Shown here: piece by piece, positions 36,321-45,953 of the stretch
Position numbering within the stretch: position 1 is the first letter of the stretch
Layout of the letters: the number at the start of each line of letters is the position of its first letter
Source: Rossellomorea aquimaris
GTDB taxonomy: Bacteria; Bacillota; Bacilli; Bacillales; Bacillaceae_B
Reading direction: 5' to 3'
Assembly: GCF_035590735.1 (NCBI RefSeq)
Contig: NZ_CP141595.1
Location: 2,079,001-2,143,000 of the forward strand
Length of the DNA stretch: 64,000 nt
Translations under genes and position numbers: made by a program
Notes under the pieces: model-generated
Databases searched by the model: none
Told to the model about the DNA's origin: nothing
The model's input: the letters and a program-made list of their open reading frames with translations, nothing else

Positions 36321-37445
36321 ATGATGAAAAAACATATTGATACAATGCTTGTCCAGGCAGGAAATCGGAAAGATCCTGCAACGGGTGCTGTGAGCTTACC
36401 CATTCATTTATCTACTGCCTATGAACATAAGGGGATTGGCCAATCGACAGGCTATGATTATACAAGAACTGGGAATCCAACCCGTGGCACTTTAGAAGAC
36501 ACCATTGCTCAATTGGAGGAGGGGAACAGAGGATTTGCCTTCAGCTCGGGTATGGCAGCTATTCAGGCGATCCTTGGCTTATTCTCAAGTGGGGATGAAT
36601 TGATTGTATCGAAAGACCTTTACGGCGGAAGCTACCGTTTATTCGTACAGTATGAAGCACAATATAGTATAAAATTTCATTTTGTTGACACAAGTGATGT
36701 TGGCTCCATAGAAGAAAAAATTTCCAACGGAACAAAGGCCATTTTTCTTGAAACGCCAACCAATCCATTAATGAATGAAGCAAGTATTTCTGAGGTTGCC
36801 GGAATTGCAAAGCATAACGGATTGCTTTTAATTGTTGATAATACCTTCTTCACACCTGTTCTGCAAAAGCCACTTACTGAAGGAGCAGACATAGTTATTC
36901 ACAGCGCGACGAAATACTTAGGGGGCCATAATGACGTGCTGGCTGGAGTTGTGGTAGTAAACACAGAGGAGTTGGCGGAAAAAATCTACACCATTCAAAA
37001 TTCAATCGGCGCGGTTCTCGCACCATTTGATTGTTGGCTGTTATTAAGAGGGATGAAAACCCTTAGTCTCAGAATGGCTCAGCATGAAAAAAACGCAAGA
37101 AAACTAGCCAACTATCTTAAAGGACATGAATGTGTAACGGACGTTTTATATCCGGGAAAAGGCGGCATGCTTTCCTTTCGTATTGCAAAGGAAGAATGGG
37201 TTGCTCCCTTTCTCCGACACTTAAAAGTTATTACATTTGCTGAAAGTTTAGGAGGAGTTGAGAGCTTTATCACATATCCCGCTACCCAGACGCATGCAGA
37301 CATTCCTGTAGAAGAACGAAAAAGGCTTGGTATCTGCAACAAGCTCCTGCGGTTTTCTGTAGGAATTGAATTTATTGATGACCTGATAGAGGACTTGGAG
37401 AATGTTTTTCATCAATTGGAAAAAGAGGTGCTTACGTATGAGTAA
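36321..37445 (+). CDS. metI: Cystathionine gamma-synthase / O-acetylhomoserine thiolyase
   Basis: A 374-residue PLP enzyme of the Cys/Met metabolism family. The cofactor lysine lies in VIHSATKYLGGHNDVLAG; YDYTRTGNPTRG and FSSGMAAIQA are also typical. It makes cystathionine (or homocysteine directly) from O-acetylhomoserine. It is the first gene behind the S-box, with GGAGAGAAG before two ATG codons (36321 and 36324). Its end overlaps metC by 8 bp. Confidence 0.95.
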   Translation: MMKKHIDTMLVQAGNRKDPATGAVSLPIHLSTAYEHKGIGQSTGYDYTRTGNPTRGTLEDTIAQLEEGNRGFAFSSGMAAIQAILGLFSSGDELIVSKDLYGGSYRLFVQYEAQYSIKFHFVDTSDVGSIEEKISNGTKAIFLETPTNPLMNEASISEVAGIAKHNGLLLIVDNTFFTPVLQKPLTEGADIVIHSATKYLGGHNDVLAGVVVVNTEELAEKIYTIQNSIGAVLAPFDCWLLLRGMKTLSLRMAQHEKNARKLANYLKGHECVTDVLYPGKGGMLSFRIAKEEWVAPFLRHLKVITFAESLGGVESFITYPATQTHADIPVEERKRLGICNKLLRFSVGIEFIDDLIEDLENVFHQLEKEVLTYE

Positions 37446-38622
37446 AAAACCATTTTCACTTCAGACGTCACTCATTCATTCTCACGGATTTGATAAAGAA
37501 ACAGGAGCGGTATCTACACCGATTCATCATGCAACAACCTTCCATCAACAGGATTTTGATCAATATGGAACGTATGACTACAGCCGTTCAGGAAATCCGA
37601 CGAGGGAAACCGTTGAAGAAACGATCGCCGAATTGGAAGGCGGGATTAGAGGCTTTGCCTTTTCTTCCGGAATGGCGGCAATCTCAACAAGCTTTTTATT
37701 ATTGTCGAGTGGAGATCACGTTCTCGTATCAGAAGAAGTGTACGGTGGAACATACAGAATGATTACCGAGGTCCTCACAAAGTTTGGGATTGAATACTCA
37801 TTTGTGAACATGAAGGACCTACATGAAGTGGCTTGTTCAATCAAACACAATACGAAAGTGATTTATATGGAGACTCCTTCCAATCCGCTTCTGAATATCA
37901 CCGATATTGAAGGAGTCGTTAAGCTTGCCAAGGCGAATGGATGTTTAACGTTTCTTGATAATACATTCATGACTCCCCTGTTGCAAAGACCGATCAGTCT
38001 AGGTGTGGATGTTGTCCTGCACAGTGCCACGAAGTTTCTTGCCGGACATAGTGATGTCTTGGCAGGGCTCGCCGTAACGGGAAATGATGAGATTGCCAGG
38101 AAACTTGCATTCTTGCAGAATTCCTTTGGTGCTGTACTTGGTGTTCAGGATTGCTGGCTGCTCTTAAGAGGACTGAAAACACTGCATGTACGATTGAAGG
38201 AATCATCAGAATCGGCTTATAAGATTGCGGCCTTCTTAGAAAAAAGAAAGGAAGTAGAAGAAGTGTATTACCCAGGATTGAGCTATCATCCCGGTCGTGA
38301 AATTCAAGTTCGACAAGCAGAGGGTCCTGGAGCGGTTCTTTCCTTCCGATTAAAAGGGGAAGAGGAAGTGAAACAACTCATACAAAATGTAAAAATTCCC
38401 GTATTCGCCGTAAGTTTAGGAGCTGTTGAATCAATTCTATCCTATCCATCAAGGATGTCACATGCTTCTATGCCAAAAGCGGAACGGGAAAGAAGAGGTA
38501 TTACAGATGGTTTATTACGATTATCAGTAGGACTTGAAAACGTGGATGAATTAATTATCGATCTTCAAAAAGGTTTAGATAGTATACAAAAGATCAATCG
38601 AAACAACGTGATTAATTTATAA
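37438..38622 (+). CDS. metC: Cystathionine beta-lyase
   Basis: A 394-residue PLP enzyme paralogous to MetI, with the cofactor lysine in LHSATKFLAGHSDVLAG and the YDYSRSGNPTRET substrate loop. It cleaves cystathionine to homocysteine, pyruvate and ammonia. ATG 37438 (MSKKPFSLQ) lies inside the last codons of metI; an upstream start would only add translated metI sequence. AAAGAGGTG upstream serves as ribosome site. This is the metI-metC arrangement of B. subtilis (yjcI-yjcJ). Confidence 0.95.
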   Translation: MSKKPFSLQTSLIHSHGFDKETGAVSTPIHHATTFHQQDFDQYGTYDYSRSGNPTRETVEETIAELEGGIRGFAFSSGMAAISTSFLLLSSGDHVLVSEEVYGGTYRMITEVLTKFGIEYSFVNMKDLHEVACSIKHNTKVIYMETPSNPLLNITDIEGVVKLAKANGCLTFLDNTFMTPLLQRPISLGVDVVLHSATKFLAGHSDVLAGLAVTGNDEIARKLAFLQNSFGAVLGVQDCWLLLRGLKTLHVRLKESSESAYKIAAFLEKRKEVEEVYYPGLSYHPGREIQVRQAEGPGAVLSFRLKGEEEVKQLIQNVKIPVFAVSLGAVESILSYPSRMSHASMPKAERERRGITDGLLRLSVGLENVDELIIDLQKGLDSIQKINRNNVINL

Positions 38623-38638
38623 AAAAGGAGGGAATGCC

Positions 38639-40489
38639 ATGAAGCCGTTGCTGGAAGCACTGAAAGAGAGAATCTTAATTGCAGATGGGGCCATTGGAAC
38701 GTTGTTGTATTCATATGGAGTGGACAGATGCTTTGAAGAACTGAATCTCTCGCACCCAAATGAAGTGTTGAAAGTCCATAAAGAGTATATTGATGCAGGA
38801 GCAGATATCATTCAGACCAATACGTATGGAGCCAATTATCAAAAGCTTTCCAGATACGGATTGGAGGATTCGGTTAAGGAAATAAATACAGCTGCAGTGC
38901 GTCTAGCAAGAAAAGCCGCTGGTGTTAACACTTATATTCTGGGGACCATCGGGGGAATCAGGGGCATTAAACAAAATGTGTCGCTGGAAGAAATCAAAAG
39001 AAGCTTTCGGGAACAGCTTTACTGTTTATTATTAGAAGGTGTAGACGGCATTCTGCTTGAGACCTATTATGACTTCGAGGAGTTAACCACGGTTTTAAAC
39101 ATTGTCAAACGTGAAGCGGACATTCCTGTCATTGCTCAAGTTTCTCTACATGAAACGGGAGTTCTTCAAAATGGAATGGAGATAAAAGACGCACTTCAAC
39201 AATTAGAATTATTAGGGGCCGATGTTGTCGGCATCAATTGCCGCATGGGGCCATTTCATATGGTGAACTCATTAGAGGAAGTTCCATTACCTAAAAGGGC
39301 ATTTCTATCAGTCTATCCCAACGCCAGTCTGCCAAATTATGAAGAAGGTCGATTCTATTACTCTGCTGAGCCTGATTACTTTGGGGATATAAGCAATGAG
39401 TTGCGACTGCAAGGTGCAAGAATCATTGGGGGATGCTGTGGAACCACACCTGATCACATTCGTTCTGTAGCAAGCAGGTTAAAAACCCGGGAGCCTGTGA
39501 AAGAAAAAGTGGTGAAAGCAAAAAAGGTTGTTCAGTTATCATCACCATCTATCAGGGGAAACTTGCTGCATGAGCAAGTAAGAGAAAAGAAAACGATCAT
39601 TGTTGAACTCGATCCACCTAAACATCTCGACACGAAGCTGTTCTTCCAAGGGGCTGAAGCATTAAAGGAAGCCGGGATTGATGCACTCACGCTTGCTGAC
39701 AATCCGTTAGCATCGCCTCGAATTAGCAATGACGCCATTGGCAGCCTGGTAAGGTCCAAATTTGATCTTACACCTTTAGTTCACATCACTTGCCGGGATC
39801 GAAACCTGATTGGACTTCAATCCCATTTAATGGGGTTACACACGTTAGGAATACACAATATATTAGCCATTACGGGGGATCCGGCCAAGATTGGAGATTT
39901 TCCTGGGGCAGCATCCGTTTATGATTTATCTTCTCTTGAACTAATTGAATTGATTAAACAGAATAATGAGGGGATATCCTTCTCCGGTAAATCACTCCGG
40001 GAACGCACTCAATTTTCAGTGGGTGCAGCTTTTAATCCGAATTTCCGTCATTTAGACGCATCTGTAAAAAGGCTTGAAAAGAAAAAGAATGCAGGAGCTG
40101 ACTATTTCATTTCTCAACCGATCTTTGGGAAAGAACAACTGATTCAAGTACATGAAGCTACGAAGTATTTAGATGTTCCCATCTTTATAGGAATCATGCC
40201 GTTAATCAGCTCGAGAAATGCGGAGTTTCTACATCATGAAGTGCCTGGAATCAATGTTCCAGAAGAAACAAGACAAAGAATGAAGGAAGCGGGAAGTGAT
40301 CCCGTCATTGCAAGGACAGTAGGAATGGAGATAGCAAAAGACTTACTTGATACAGCAATAGGTCTGTTTAATGGAATTTACCTTATCACACCTTTTGTAC
40401 GTTATGATATGAGCATTGAACTGATTCATCATATACAAGAGAAAACAAATACAGAAAGAGAGGTTCCCTATGGCCATCACTTTGTTTGA
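38639..40489 (+). CDS. yitJ: Bifunctional homocysteine S-methyltransferase / 5,10-methylenetetrahydrofolate reductase (YitJ)
   Basis: A 616-residue fusion. The N-terminal half (to about 300) is a homocysteine methyltransferase domain with DGAIGTLLY at the start and the zinc cysteines in NCRMG and GGCCGTTPDHI. The C-terminal half (about 320-600) is a MetF-type reductase (VELDPPKHLD, ITGDPAKIGDFPGA). It supplies 5-methyltetrahydrofolate for methionine synthesis. The separate MetF gene is thus replaced. AAAGGAGGGA precedes the ATG; the end overlaps metH by 20 bp. Confidence 0.95.
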   Translation: MKPLLEALKERILIADGAIGTLLYSYGVDRCFEELNLSHPNEVLKVHKEYIDAGADIIQTNTYGANYQKLSRYGLEDSVKEINTAAVRLARKAAGVNTYILGTIGGIRGIKQNVSLEEIKRSFREQLYCLLLEGVDGILLETYYDFEELTTVLNIVKREADIPVIAQVSLHETGVLQNGMEIKDALQQLELLGADVVGINCRMGPFHMVNSLEEVPLPKRAFLSVYPNASLPNYEEGRFYYSAEPDYFGDISNELRLQGARIIGGCCGTTPDHIRSVASRLKTREPVKEKVVKAKKVVQLSSPSIRGNLLHEQVREKKTIIVELDPPKHLDTKLFFQGAEALKEAGIDALTLADNPLASPRISNDAIGSLVRSKFDLTPLVHITCRDRNLIGLQSHLMGLHTLGIHNILAITGDPAKIGDFPGAASVYDLSSLELIELIKQNNEGISFSGKSLRERTQFSVGAAFNPNFRHLDASVKRLEKKKNAGADYFISQPIFGKEQLIQVHEATKYLDVPIFIGIMPLISSRNAEFLHHEVPGINVPEETRQRMKEAGSDPVIARTVGMEIAKDLLDTAIGLFNGIYLITPFVRYDMSIELIHHIQEKTNTEREVPYGHHFV

Positions 40490-43400
40490 AGAACAGCTTA
40501 GGAAAAAAATACTCGTACTCGATGGAGCAATGGGAACGATGCTTCAACAAGCAAATTTATCACCGGAGGATTTTGGTGGAGAAGAGATTGAAGGATGTAA
40601 TGAAAATCTGGTTTTGACAGCGCCGGAGGTAATCTATCAGATCCATCTGGAATATTTAAAAGCCGGAGCTGATATTATTGAAACGAATACATTTGGTGCA
40701 ACCCCCATCGTACTGGATGAATATGATTTAGGCTATAAAGCATACGAAATCAACAAAGTAGCAGCTGAAATTGCCAAAAAAGCAGTAGAAGATATCTCAA
40801 CTTACGAGTGGCCAAGGTTTGTTGCAGGATCTCTCGGGCCCACTACGAAAACCTTATCTGTTACAGGAGGGGTAAGCTTCGATGAGTTAGTAGACAACTA
40901 CCGGGTTCAAGCAGAAGGTCTTCTAGACGGAGGAGTTGATGTACTATTACTTGAAACGAGTCAGGATGCTTTAAATGTAAAAGCAGCAAACCTCGGAATT
41001 CAATCTGCTTTTGAATCCAGAGGGAAAGAGATCCCCATACTATTATCAGGAACCATTGAGCCTATGGGCACTACACTCGCAGGGCAAACAATCGAAGCAT
41101 TTTATTTATCCCTTGAACATTTAAACCCTTTGGTAGTCGGTCTAAACTGCGCAACCGGACCTGAATTTATGCGCGATCATATACGTTCCTTATCAAGTCT
41201 GGCCACTACTTATGTCAGCTGTTATCCGAATGCAGGACTTCCTGATGAAGAGGGGAATTACAATGAGACGGCTGATTCACTCAGTGTAAAGATGAAAGGT
41301 TTTGCAGAGAAAGGCTGGCTGAATCTTGTTGGAGGGTGCTGTGGAACGACACCGGAGCATATTCGTGCCCTTTCAGAAGTGGTGAAGGGATTACCTCCTC
41401 GTAAACCCAATGAGTCTCACCCTCATGCGGTGTCAGGAATTGAAGCTTTCATCTATGAGGATGAAGACAGAAGACCGATCCTGGTAGGAGAACGGACGAA
41501 TGTCATCGGTTCACGTAAATTCAAACGATTGATTGCAGAGAATAAGATAGAAGAAGCTTCAGAGATTGCGAGAGCACAAGTGAAAAATGGAGCTCAGGTG
41601 ATCGATATCTGTCTTGCAGATCCCGATCGTGAAGAAGTTGAAGATATGAATGTATTTATCCAGGAAGTAGTGAAAAAAGTAAAAGTTCCACTAGTCATTG
41701 ATTCTACGGATGAAAAAGTGCTTGAGACCGCTTTAAAATATTCTCAAGGAAAGGTGATCATTAACTCGATCAATCTTGAAGACGGAGAAGAGCGGTTTGA
41801 GAAGATAACAAAGCTTATGAAGGAATACGGAGCGGCAGTTGTAGTAGGAACGATTGATGAAAAAGGAATGGGAGTGTCAGTCGGGCGTAAGCTAGACATC
41901 GCCCTTCGCTCTCATAAACTGTTAACAGAGAAATATGGGATAGCATCAGAAGACATCATCTTTGACCCTCTCGTCTTCCCTGTGGGAACAGGGGATCAGC
42001 AATATATCGGCTCAGCCAATGCCACCGTTGAAGGGATAAAACAGATTAAGGAAGCCTTACCTGAATGCCCTCACATCTTAGGGGTTAGTAACGTTTCTTT
42101 TGGACTGCCTCCTGTCGGAAGAGAAGTCCTCAATGCTGTGTATCTTTATCACTGTACGAAAGCAGGCCTTGATTATGCGATAGTCAATACGGAGAAATTA
42201 GAGCGATTTGCCTCTATTCCTGAAGAAGAAGTCCGAATGGCGGAGAAACTCTTATTTGAGACGACTGATGAAACTCTGGCTGAATTCACTGCATTTTACA
42301 GAGGGAAGAAGAAAGAAGTAAAGGTACCTGTCAACACTATGACGCTGGAAGAAAGACTGGCTCATTATGTGGTGGAAGGGACGAAGGAAGGGCTGATTGC
42401 AGATTTAAATATCGCTTTGGAAAAATATGACGCTCCCCTTGAAATCATCAATGGTCCCCTTATGGCAGGAATGAGTGAAGTCGGAAGGTTATTTAATGAT
42501 AACCAGCTGATTGTAGCGGAAGTATTACAGAGTGCCGAAGTCATGAAAGCATCCGTTTCTCATTTGGAACCGCATATGGAACAAACGGAAAGTTCCTCTT
42601 CGAAGGGAAAAGTGATATTAGCTACGGTTAAGGGGGATGTTCATGATATTGGTAAGAATCTCGTTGATATTATCCTCAGTAATAACGGATATAAAGTGAT
42701 TGATTTAGGCATTAAAGTAACACCTCAGGAACTGATCGAAGTCATACGGGAAGAGAAGCCCGATATCGTAGGTTTGTCCGGGCTCCTTGTGAAGTCTGCC
42801 CAACAAATGGTCCTTACTGCTCAAGATTTAAAACAGTCTGATATTTCAGTTCCTCTTGTAGTAGGGGGTGCGGCCCTCACCCGAAAATTCACTACAAACA
42901 AAATTGGCCGGGAATACGATGGGCTGGTTCTTTATGCGAAGGATGCAATGGATGGACTTGGCATCATGAATGGGATTCAACATGAAGAAACAAGGCTGCA
43001 GTTGGAAGAAGAGAGTCGCGAAAAATTAAGTAAGGTTGTTTCGAATGAAGACTCACAGATTCGAAATACATCTTCTGTTGCAGTGAAAGTACGCTCTACA
43101 GTTGCAAAAGATGTAAAAGTTCATGTTCCTTCTGACTTAATTCCACACACCATAAAGGAATTTTCACTTGATCAAATTCATCCTTACATTAATCAGCAAA
43201 TGCTTCTCGGGCATCATCTGGGGATTAAAGGGAAAATTTCAAGACTGCTGGAAGAAGGAGACGAACGAACGGTCGGCCTTAAAGCAGTGACTGATGAATT
43301 GTTCCAAAAAGCAAAAAGGGAAGGGATGATTCAGGCATCTGCACGATATCAATTCTTTCCTTCTCAATCAGATGGTGATGATGTTGTTATTTATCACCCG

Positions 43401-43916
43401 GAGGATTCTTCCACAGAGATAGAACGATTTCATTTTCCAAGACAAGCAGGAAACCAGCATTTATGTTTAGCAGATTACTTGCGGTCTGTAGAAAGTGGAG
43501 AAATGGATTATGTCGGTTTCTTTGCGGTAACGGCCGGTGTGAAAATCAGGCAGTGGGCAAGAGAGATGAAGGAAGAAGGCCGGTTCCTTGAAAGTCACGC
43601 CTTGCAGGCTCTTGCCTTGGAAACAGCAGAAGGACTGGCTGAAAGAGTGCATGAAATGATGAGAAGCAGGTGGGGGTTCCCTGATCCCGTTGATATTACG
43701 ATGCAGGACCGGTTCCGGACTCATTATCAAGGACAGCGTTTTTCATTTGGGTATCCCGCCTGTCCGGACCTTGAAGATCAGAACAAGCTGTTTAAGCTTA
43801 TTCAACCTGAAAAAATCGGAATCCAATTAACAGACGGATGTATGATGGAACCGGAAGCATCGGTAACAGCGATGGTTTTCGCTCATCCGGAAGCAAGATA
43901 TTTTAATGTATTATAA
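40470..43916 (+). CDS. metH: Cobalamin-dependent methionine synthase
   Basis: An 1148-residue MetH with four modules: homocysteine-binding (about 1-320, zinc cysteines in GLNCATG and GGCCGTTPEHI), pterin-binding (about 340-600, LVGERTNVIGSRKF), B12-binding (about 640-860, with the cobalt ligand motif DVHDIGKN) and the C-terminal activation domain (about 900-1148, GYPACPDLEDQ). It transfers the methyl group from methyltetrahydrofolate to homocysteine through cobalamin. B. subtilis 168 lacks MetH and relies on MetE. It closes the S-box operon, with a terminator at 43927. Confidence 0.97.
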   Translation: MAITLFEEQLRKKILVLDGAMGTMLQQANLSPEDFGGEEIEGCNENLVLTAPEVIYQIHLEYLKAGADIIETNTFGATPIVLDEYDLGYKAYEINKVAAEIAKKAVEDISTYEWPRFVAGSLGPTTKTLSVTGGVSFDELVDNYRVQAEGLLDGGVDVLLLETSQDALNVKAANLGIQSAFESRGKEIPILLSGTIEPMGTTLAGQTIEAFYLSLEHLNPLVVGLNCATGPEFMRDHIRSLSSLATTYVSCYPNAGLPDEEGNYNETADSLSVKMKGFAEKGWLNLVGGCCGTTPEHIRALSEVVKGLPPRKPNESHPHAVSGIEAFIYEDEDRRPILVGERTNVIGSRKFKRLIAENKIEEASEIARAQVKNGAQVIDICLADPDREEVEDMNVFIQEVVKKVKVPLVIDSTDEKVLETALKYSQGKVIINSINLEDGEERFEKITKLMKEYGAAVVVGTIDEKGMGVSVGRKLDIALRSHKLLTEKYGIASEDIIFDPLVFPVGTGDQQYIGSANATVEGIKQIKEALPECPHILGVSNVSFGLPPVGREVLNAVYLYHCTKAGLDYAIVNTEKLERFASIPEEEVRMAEKLLFETTDETLAEFTAFYRGKKKEVKVPVNTMTLEERLAHYVVEGTKEGLIADLNIALEKYDAPLEIINGPLMAGMSEVGRLFNDNQLIVAEVLQSAEVMKASVSHLEPHMEQTESSSSKGKVILATVKGDVHDIGKNLVDIILSNNGYKVIDLGIKVTPQELIEVIREEKPDIVGLSGLLVKSAQQMVLTAQDLKQSDISVPLVVGGAALTRKFTTNKIGREYDGLVLYAKDAMDGLGIMNGIQHEETRLQLEEESREKLSKVVSNEDSQIRNTSSVAVKVRSTVAKDVKVHVPSDLIPHTIKEFSLDQIHPYINQQMLLGHHLGIKGKISRLLEEGDERTVGLKAVTDELFQKAKREGMIQASARYQFFPSQSDGDDVVIYHPEDSSTEIERFHFPRQAGNQHLCLADYLRSVESGEMDYVGFFAVTAGVKIRQWAREMKEEGRFLESHALQALALETAEGLAERVHEMMRSRWGFPDPVDITMQDRFRTHYQGQRFSFGYPACPDLEDQNKLFKLIQPEKIGIQLTDGCMMEPEASVTAMVFAHPEARYFNVL

Positions 43917-43926
43917 ATACCATACT

Positions 43927-43962
43927 AAAAAGGCAACTTTCCAAAGTGGAGTTGCCTTTTTG
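43927..43962 (+). terminator. Terminator after metH
   Basis: Stem AAAAAGGCAACT / AGTTGCCTTTTT with a T tract. Confidence 0.85.
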
Positions 43963-44127
43963 CTTTGTGGCGATAAGTTCAGAAGTCTAATCTTATTAAT
44001 TTTTAGGGGAAGACCAACAGTGGTTCACTAATTTAAAATAAAAATGGATATTTAGGTAATGAAAGAATTTAATGGTTAGGGGATGAAGGATAATCGGCTT
44101 GTAGAGTAATAAAGGGGAAACACAGAG

Positions 44128-44325
44128 TCAAAAAGAGTGATCTTCTGTTTTAACACTTTGATTACTAAACTTGGTTTCGAGTATTTCCAGTATTCTTTCT
44201 TCTGAGAATCCTGTGACCATCGTTAGATTGAGTAAACTGGGCTTGATTCCAATAGACACACAGAAATGATAGGCACTTTGGATAGCAAGTGTTTCAATAC
44301 ACCTTCTTGTCAGATTATTTTTCAT
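44128..44325 (-). CDS. Hypothetical protein, 65 residues
   Basis: A minus-strand frame from ATG 44325 (MKNNLTRRCIETLAI) to the stop at 44128. It is a small helical protein with a segment KPSLLNLTMVTGFSEERILE that resembles a short helix-turn-helix, but no family is recognised. GGGAG precedes the ATG at a long spacing. A TTG at 44343 is an alternative start without a ribosome site. Low to moderate confidence. Confidence 0.45.
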   Translation of the reverse strand: MKNNLTRRCIETLAIQSAYHFCVSIGIKPSLLNLTMVTGFSEERILEILETKFSNQSVKTEDHSF

Positions 44326-44940
44326 TCTCTCATCAGCTCCCAACTATTTTGACAAATGACTAAGTAGTAGGATTACGACATCATATTAAGATTTGTGGTT
44401 GGTTTCTAGTAGGAGATTCATATACATCGAAATAGCATATCGAGACATACCTGCTGTCTGTTTCTCAATTAATACCCTCATTATACACTTTATATTGTGA
44501 ATTGTAGAGTTGATTTTACAAAATAATGTAATATTTTTAGAATTTACTTATAATTGTTCCGGATTTTTATATATAATAATCCAAAGAGAGCTTTGATACG
44601 ATTAAAGTGTTGAAAAATGAAAAGGAAATATCCCTTACCGGTGTAATTAGCGGGGAATTTCAGGATGAGGAGATTAAAGGATGAATATAGTGTTGATAGG
44701 TGGCGTACCTGTAATGCTCTTAGATAAGAGTGTCTGAATGGAAATTTTGTATGAATGTGATATATAATGGAGAATGGTAGAAGGAAAGTCGAAAGCGGAT
44801 TGATCGACTCAACCTTAAAGTCAGAATCTTTAATGAAGAAGAAACCAGAGAAAAGAGTATGATTTCTCAACTACTCATTGCGTCAGACAGGGAAGAAGAA
44901 ATTGATATAAATTTGCTGGATATCATAGGAGGAATCATAC
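44326..44940. other. AT-rich gap with a possible decayed coding region
   Basis: No intact gene in about 600 bp. From about 44600 to 44940 the plus strand has coding-like fragments in shifting frames. The last runs from after a TAG to a TAG overlapping the rsbR-like start (44941) and reads ESRKRIDRLNLKVRIFNEEE then TREKSMISQLLIASDREEE, without a suitable start codon. This may be a degraded gene. Confidence 0.35.
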
Positions 44941-45786
44941 ATGCATAGAAATCAGGAACTACATACATTTTTATTAAGTAAGGCTCGTCAATTAACGGAA
45001 GATTGGTATAACTCCCTGGATAAAAGCACAACAAACGGTGTTTATTCTTCCTCAGATCCCAAGGTGATTGAAACTTTAAAAAATCAAAACTTTGAGTTTC
45101 ACGGCATTCTTTGCAATGTGTTTGCAGAGGATAAAGAAACGTTTAACAAGAAGATCGATGAATGGGTCTTGACCATTGCAGAGGATAAGGAACATTTAGA
45201 AACCCCAAATCACTATATTCTTAGAGAATTCATGAGGGTTAGACATCAATACCTGGAATTCTTGAAAGAATATGCCGAAACTCATATGGAAGAAAAAATC
45301 TTCGAACAATTTACCCGTTGGAATCAGGTTATTATTGAAGCATTTGATCGGGTTATGTTGCGTTTTGTTGAGCTGCAAACGGAAGTAGTGGAGCAGCAGA
45401 TCCAATCCCAGCAGGAAGTGATCAATGAATTAAGTTCACCTGTCATATCCTTGAATGGACATACAGCGTTATTACCCCTTGTAGGTAATATCGATCCTAC
45501 ACGTGCGGAATTAATCTTAGAGAATGCTTTGGAACAATGTGTTAATAAGGAAGTTTCTCAATTGTTCATCGACTTATCAGGAGTTGTATTAATAGATACG
45601 ATGGTAGCCCATCAAATCTTTCAGCTAATTGATGCACTTCAGTTGATCGGTGTTAAGCCGATTCTATCTGGGTTACGCCCTGAAATCGCACAAACAGCTG
45701 TTCAGCTGGGATTGAATTTTGACAACCTGACGATTACTTCTACCCTGTCACAAGCCCTGACTATCAAAAATAATGAAGTCGAATAA
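44941..45786 (+). CDS. RsbR-type stressosome protein (RsbT co-antagonist paralogue)
   Basis: A 281-residue protein with a helical, globin-like N-terminal half (to about 150) and a C-terminal STAS domain (about 165-275: SPVISLNGHTALLPLVGNID, LFIDLSGVVLIDTMVAHQIF, GVKPILSGLRPEIAQTAVQ). This is the layout of RsbR proteins, which with RsbS build the stressosome and hold RsbT, feeding the SigB general stress response. The threonine of VLIDTMVAHQ corresponds to a phosphorylation site of RsbRA by alignment from memory. No rsbS or rsbT is adjacent. ATAGGAGGAA precedes the ATG. Confidence 0.9.
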   Translation: MHRNQELHTFLLSKARQLTEDWYNSLDKSTTNGVYSSSDPKVIETLKNQNFEFHGILCNVFAEDKETFNKKIDEWVLTIAEDKEHLETPNHYILREFMRVRHQYLEFLKEYAETHMEEKIFEQFTRWNQVIIEAFDRVMLRFVELQTEVVEQQIQSQQEVINELSSPVISLNGHTALLPLVGNIDPTRAELILENALEQCVNKEVSQLFIDLSGVVLIDTMVAHQIFQLIDALQLIGVKPILSGLRPEIAQTAVQLGLNFDNLTITSTLSQALTIKNNEVE

Positions 45787-45792
45787 TTTTTA

Positions 45793-45826
45793 AAACATTC
45801 GTACATGGTGTACGGATGTTTTTTTG
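45793..45826 (+). terminator. Terminator after the RsbR-type gene
   Basis: Imperfect stem ACAT-CGTACA / TGTACG-ATGT followed by seven T. Confidence 0.8.
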
Positions 45827-45875
45827 TGGAGAAATTGAAGAGTGTTGAAAAGTAAAAAAACATTTCGAAGCAAAG

Positions 45876-45908
45876 TATCTTGAATTAAAGATAATTTTCG
45901 TGTATGAT
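45876..45908 (+). promoter_or_regulatory. Promoter with MhqR-type operator
   Basis: TATCTTGAATTAAAGATA (45876-45893) is an inverted repeat that fits the published MhqR operator core ATCTcgaAtTCgAGAT at its arms. A -35 TTGAAT (45880-45885) lies inside it and a -10 TATGAT (45903-45908) follows at 17 bp. Repression of the downstream dioxygenase/hydrolase pair until quinone stress is therefore likely. Confidence 0.7.
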
Positions 45909-45953
45909 GGAGATAGAAACTAAGCAAGAATTTTATTAAGGAGTGAATCCATT

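Noticed and set aside
44544..44870. 108-residue minus-strand frame in the gap before the RsbR-type gene
   Set aside because: No ribosome site and an unusual composition; the plus strand of the same DNA looks more coding-like.
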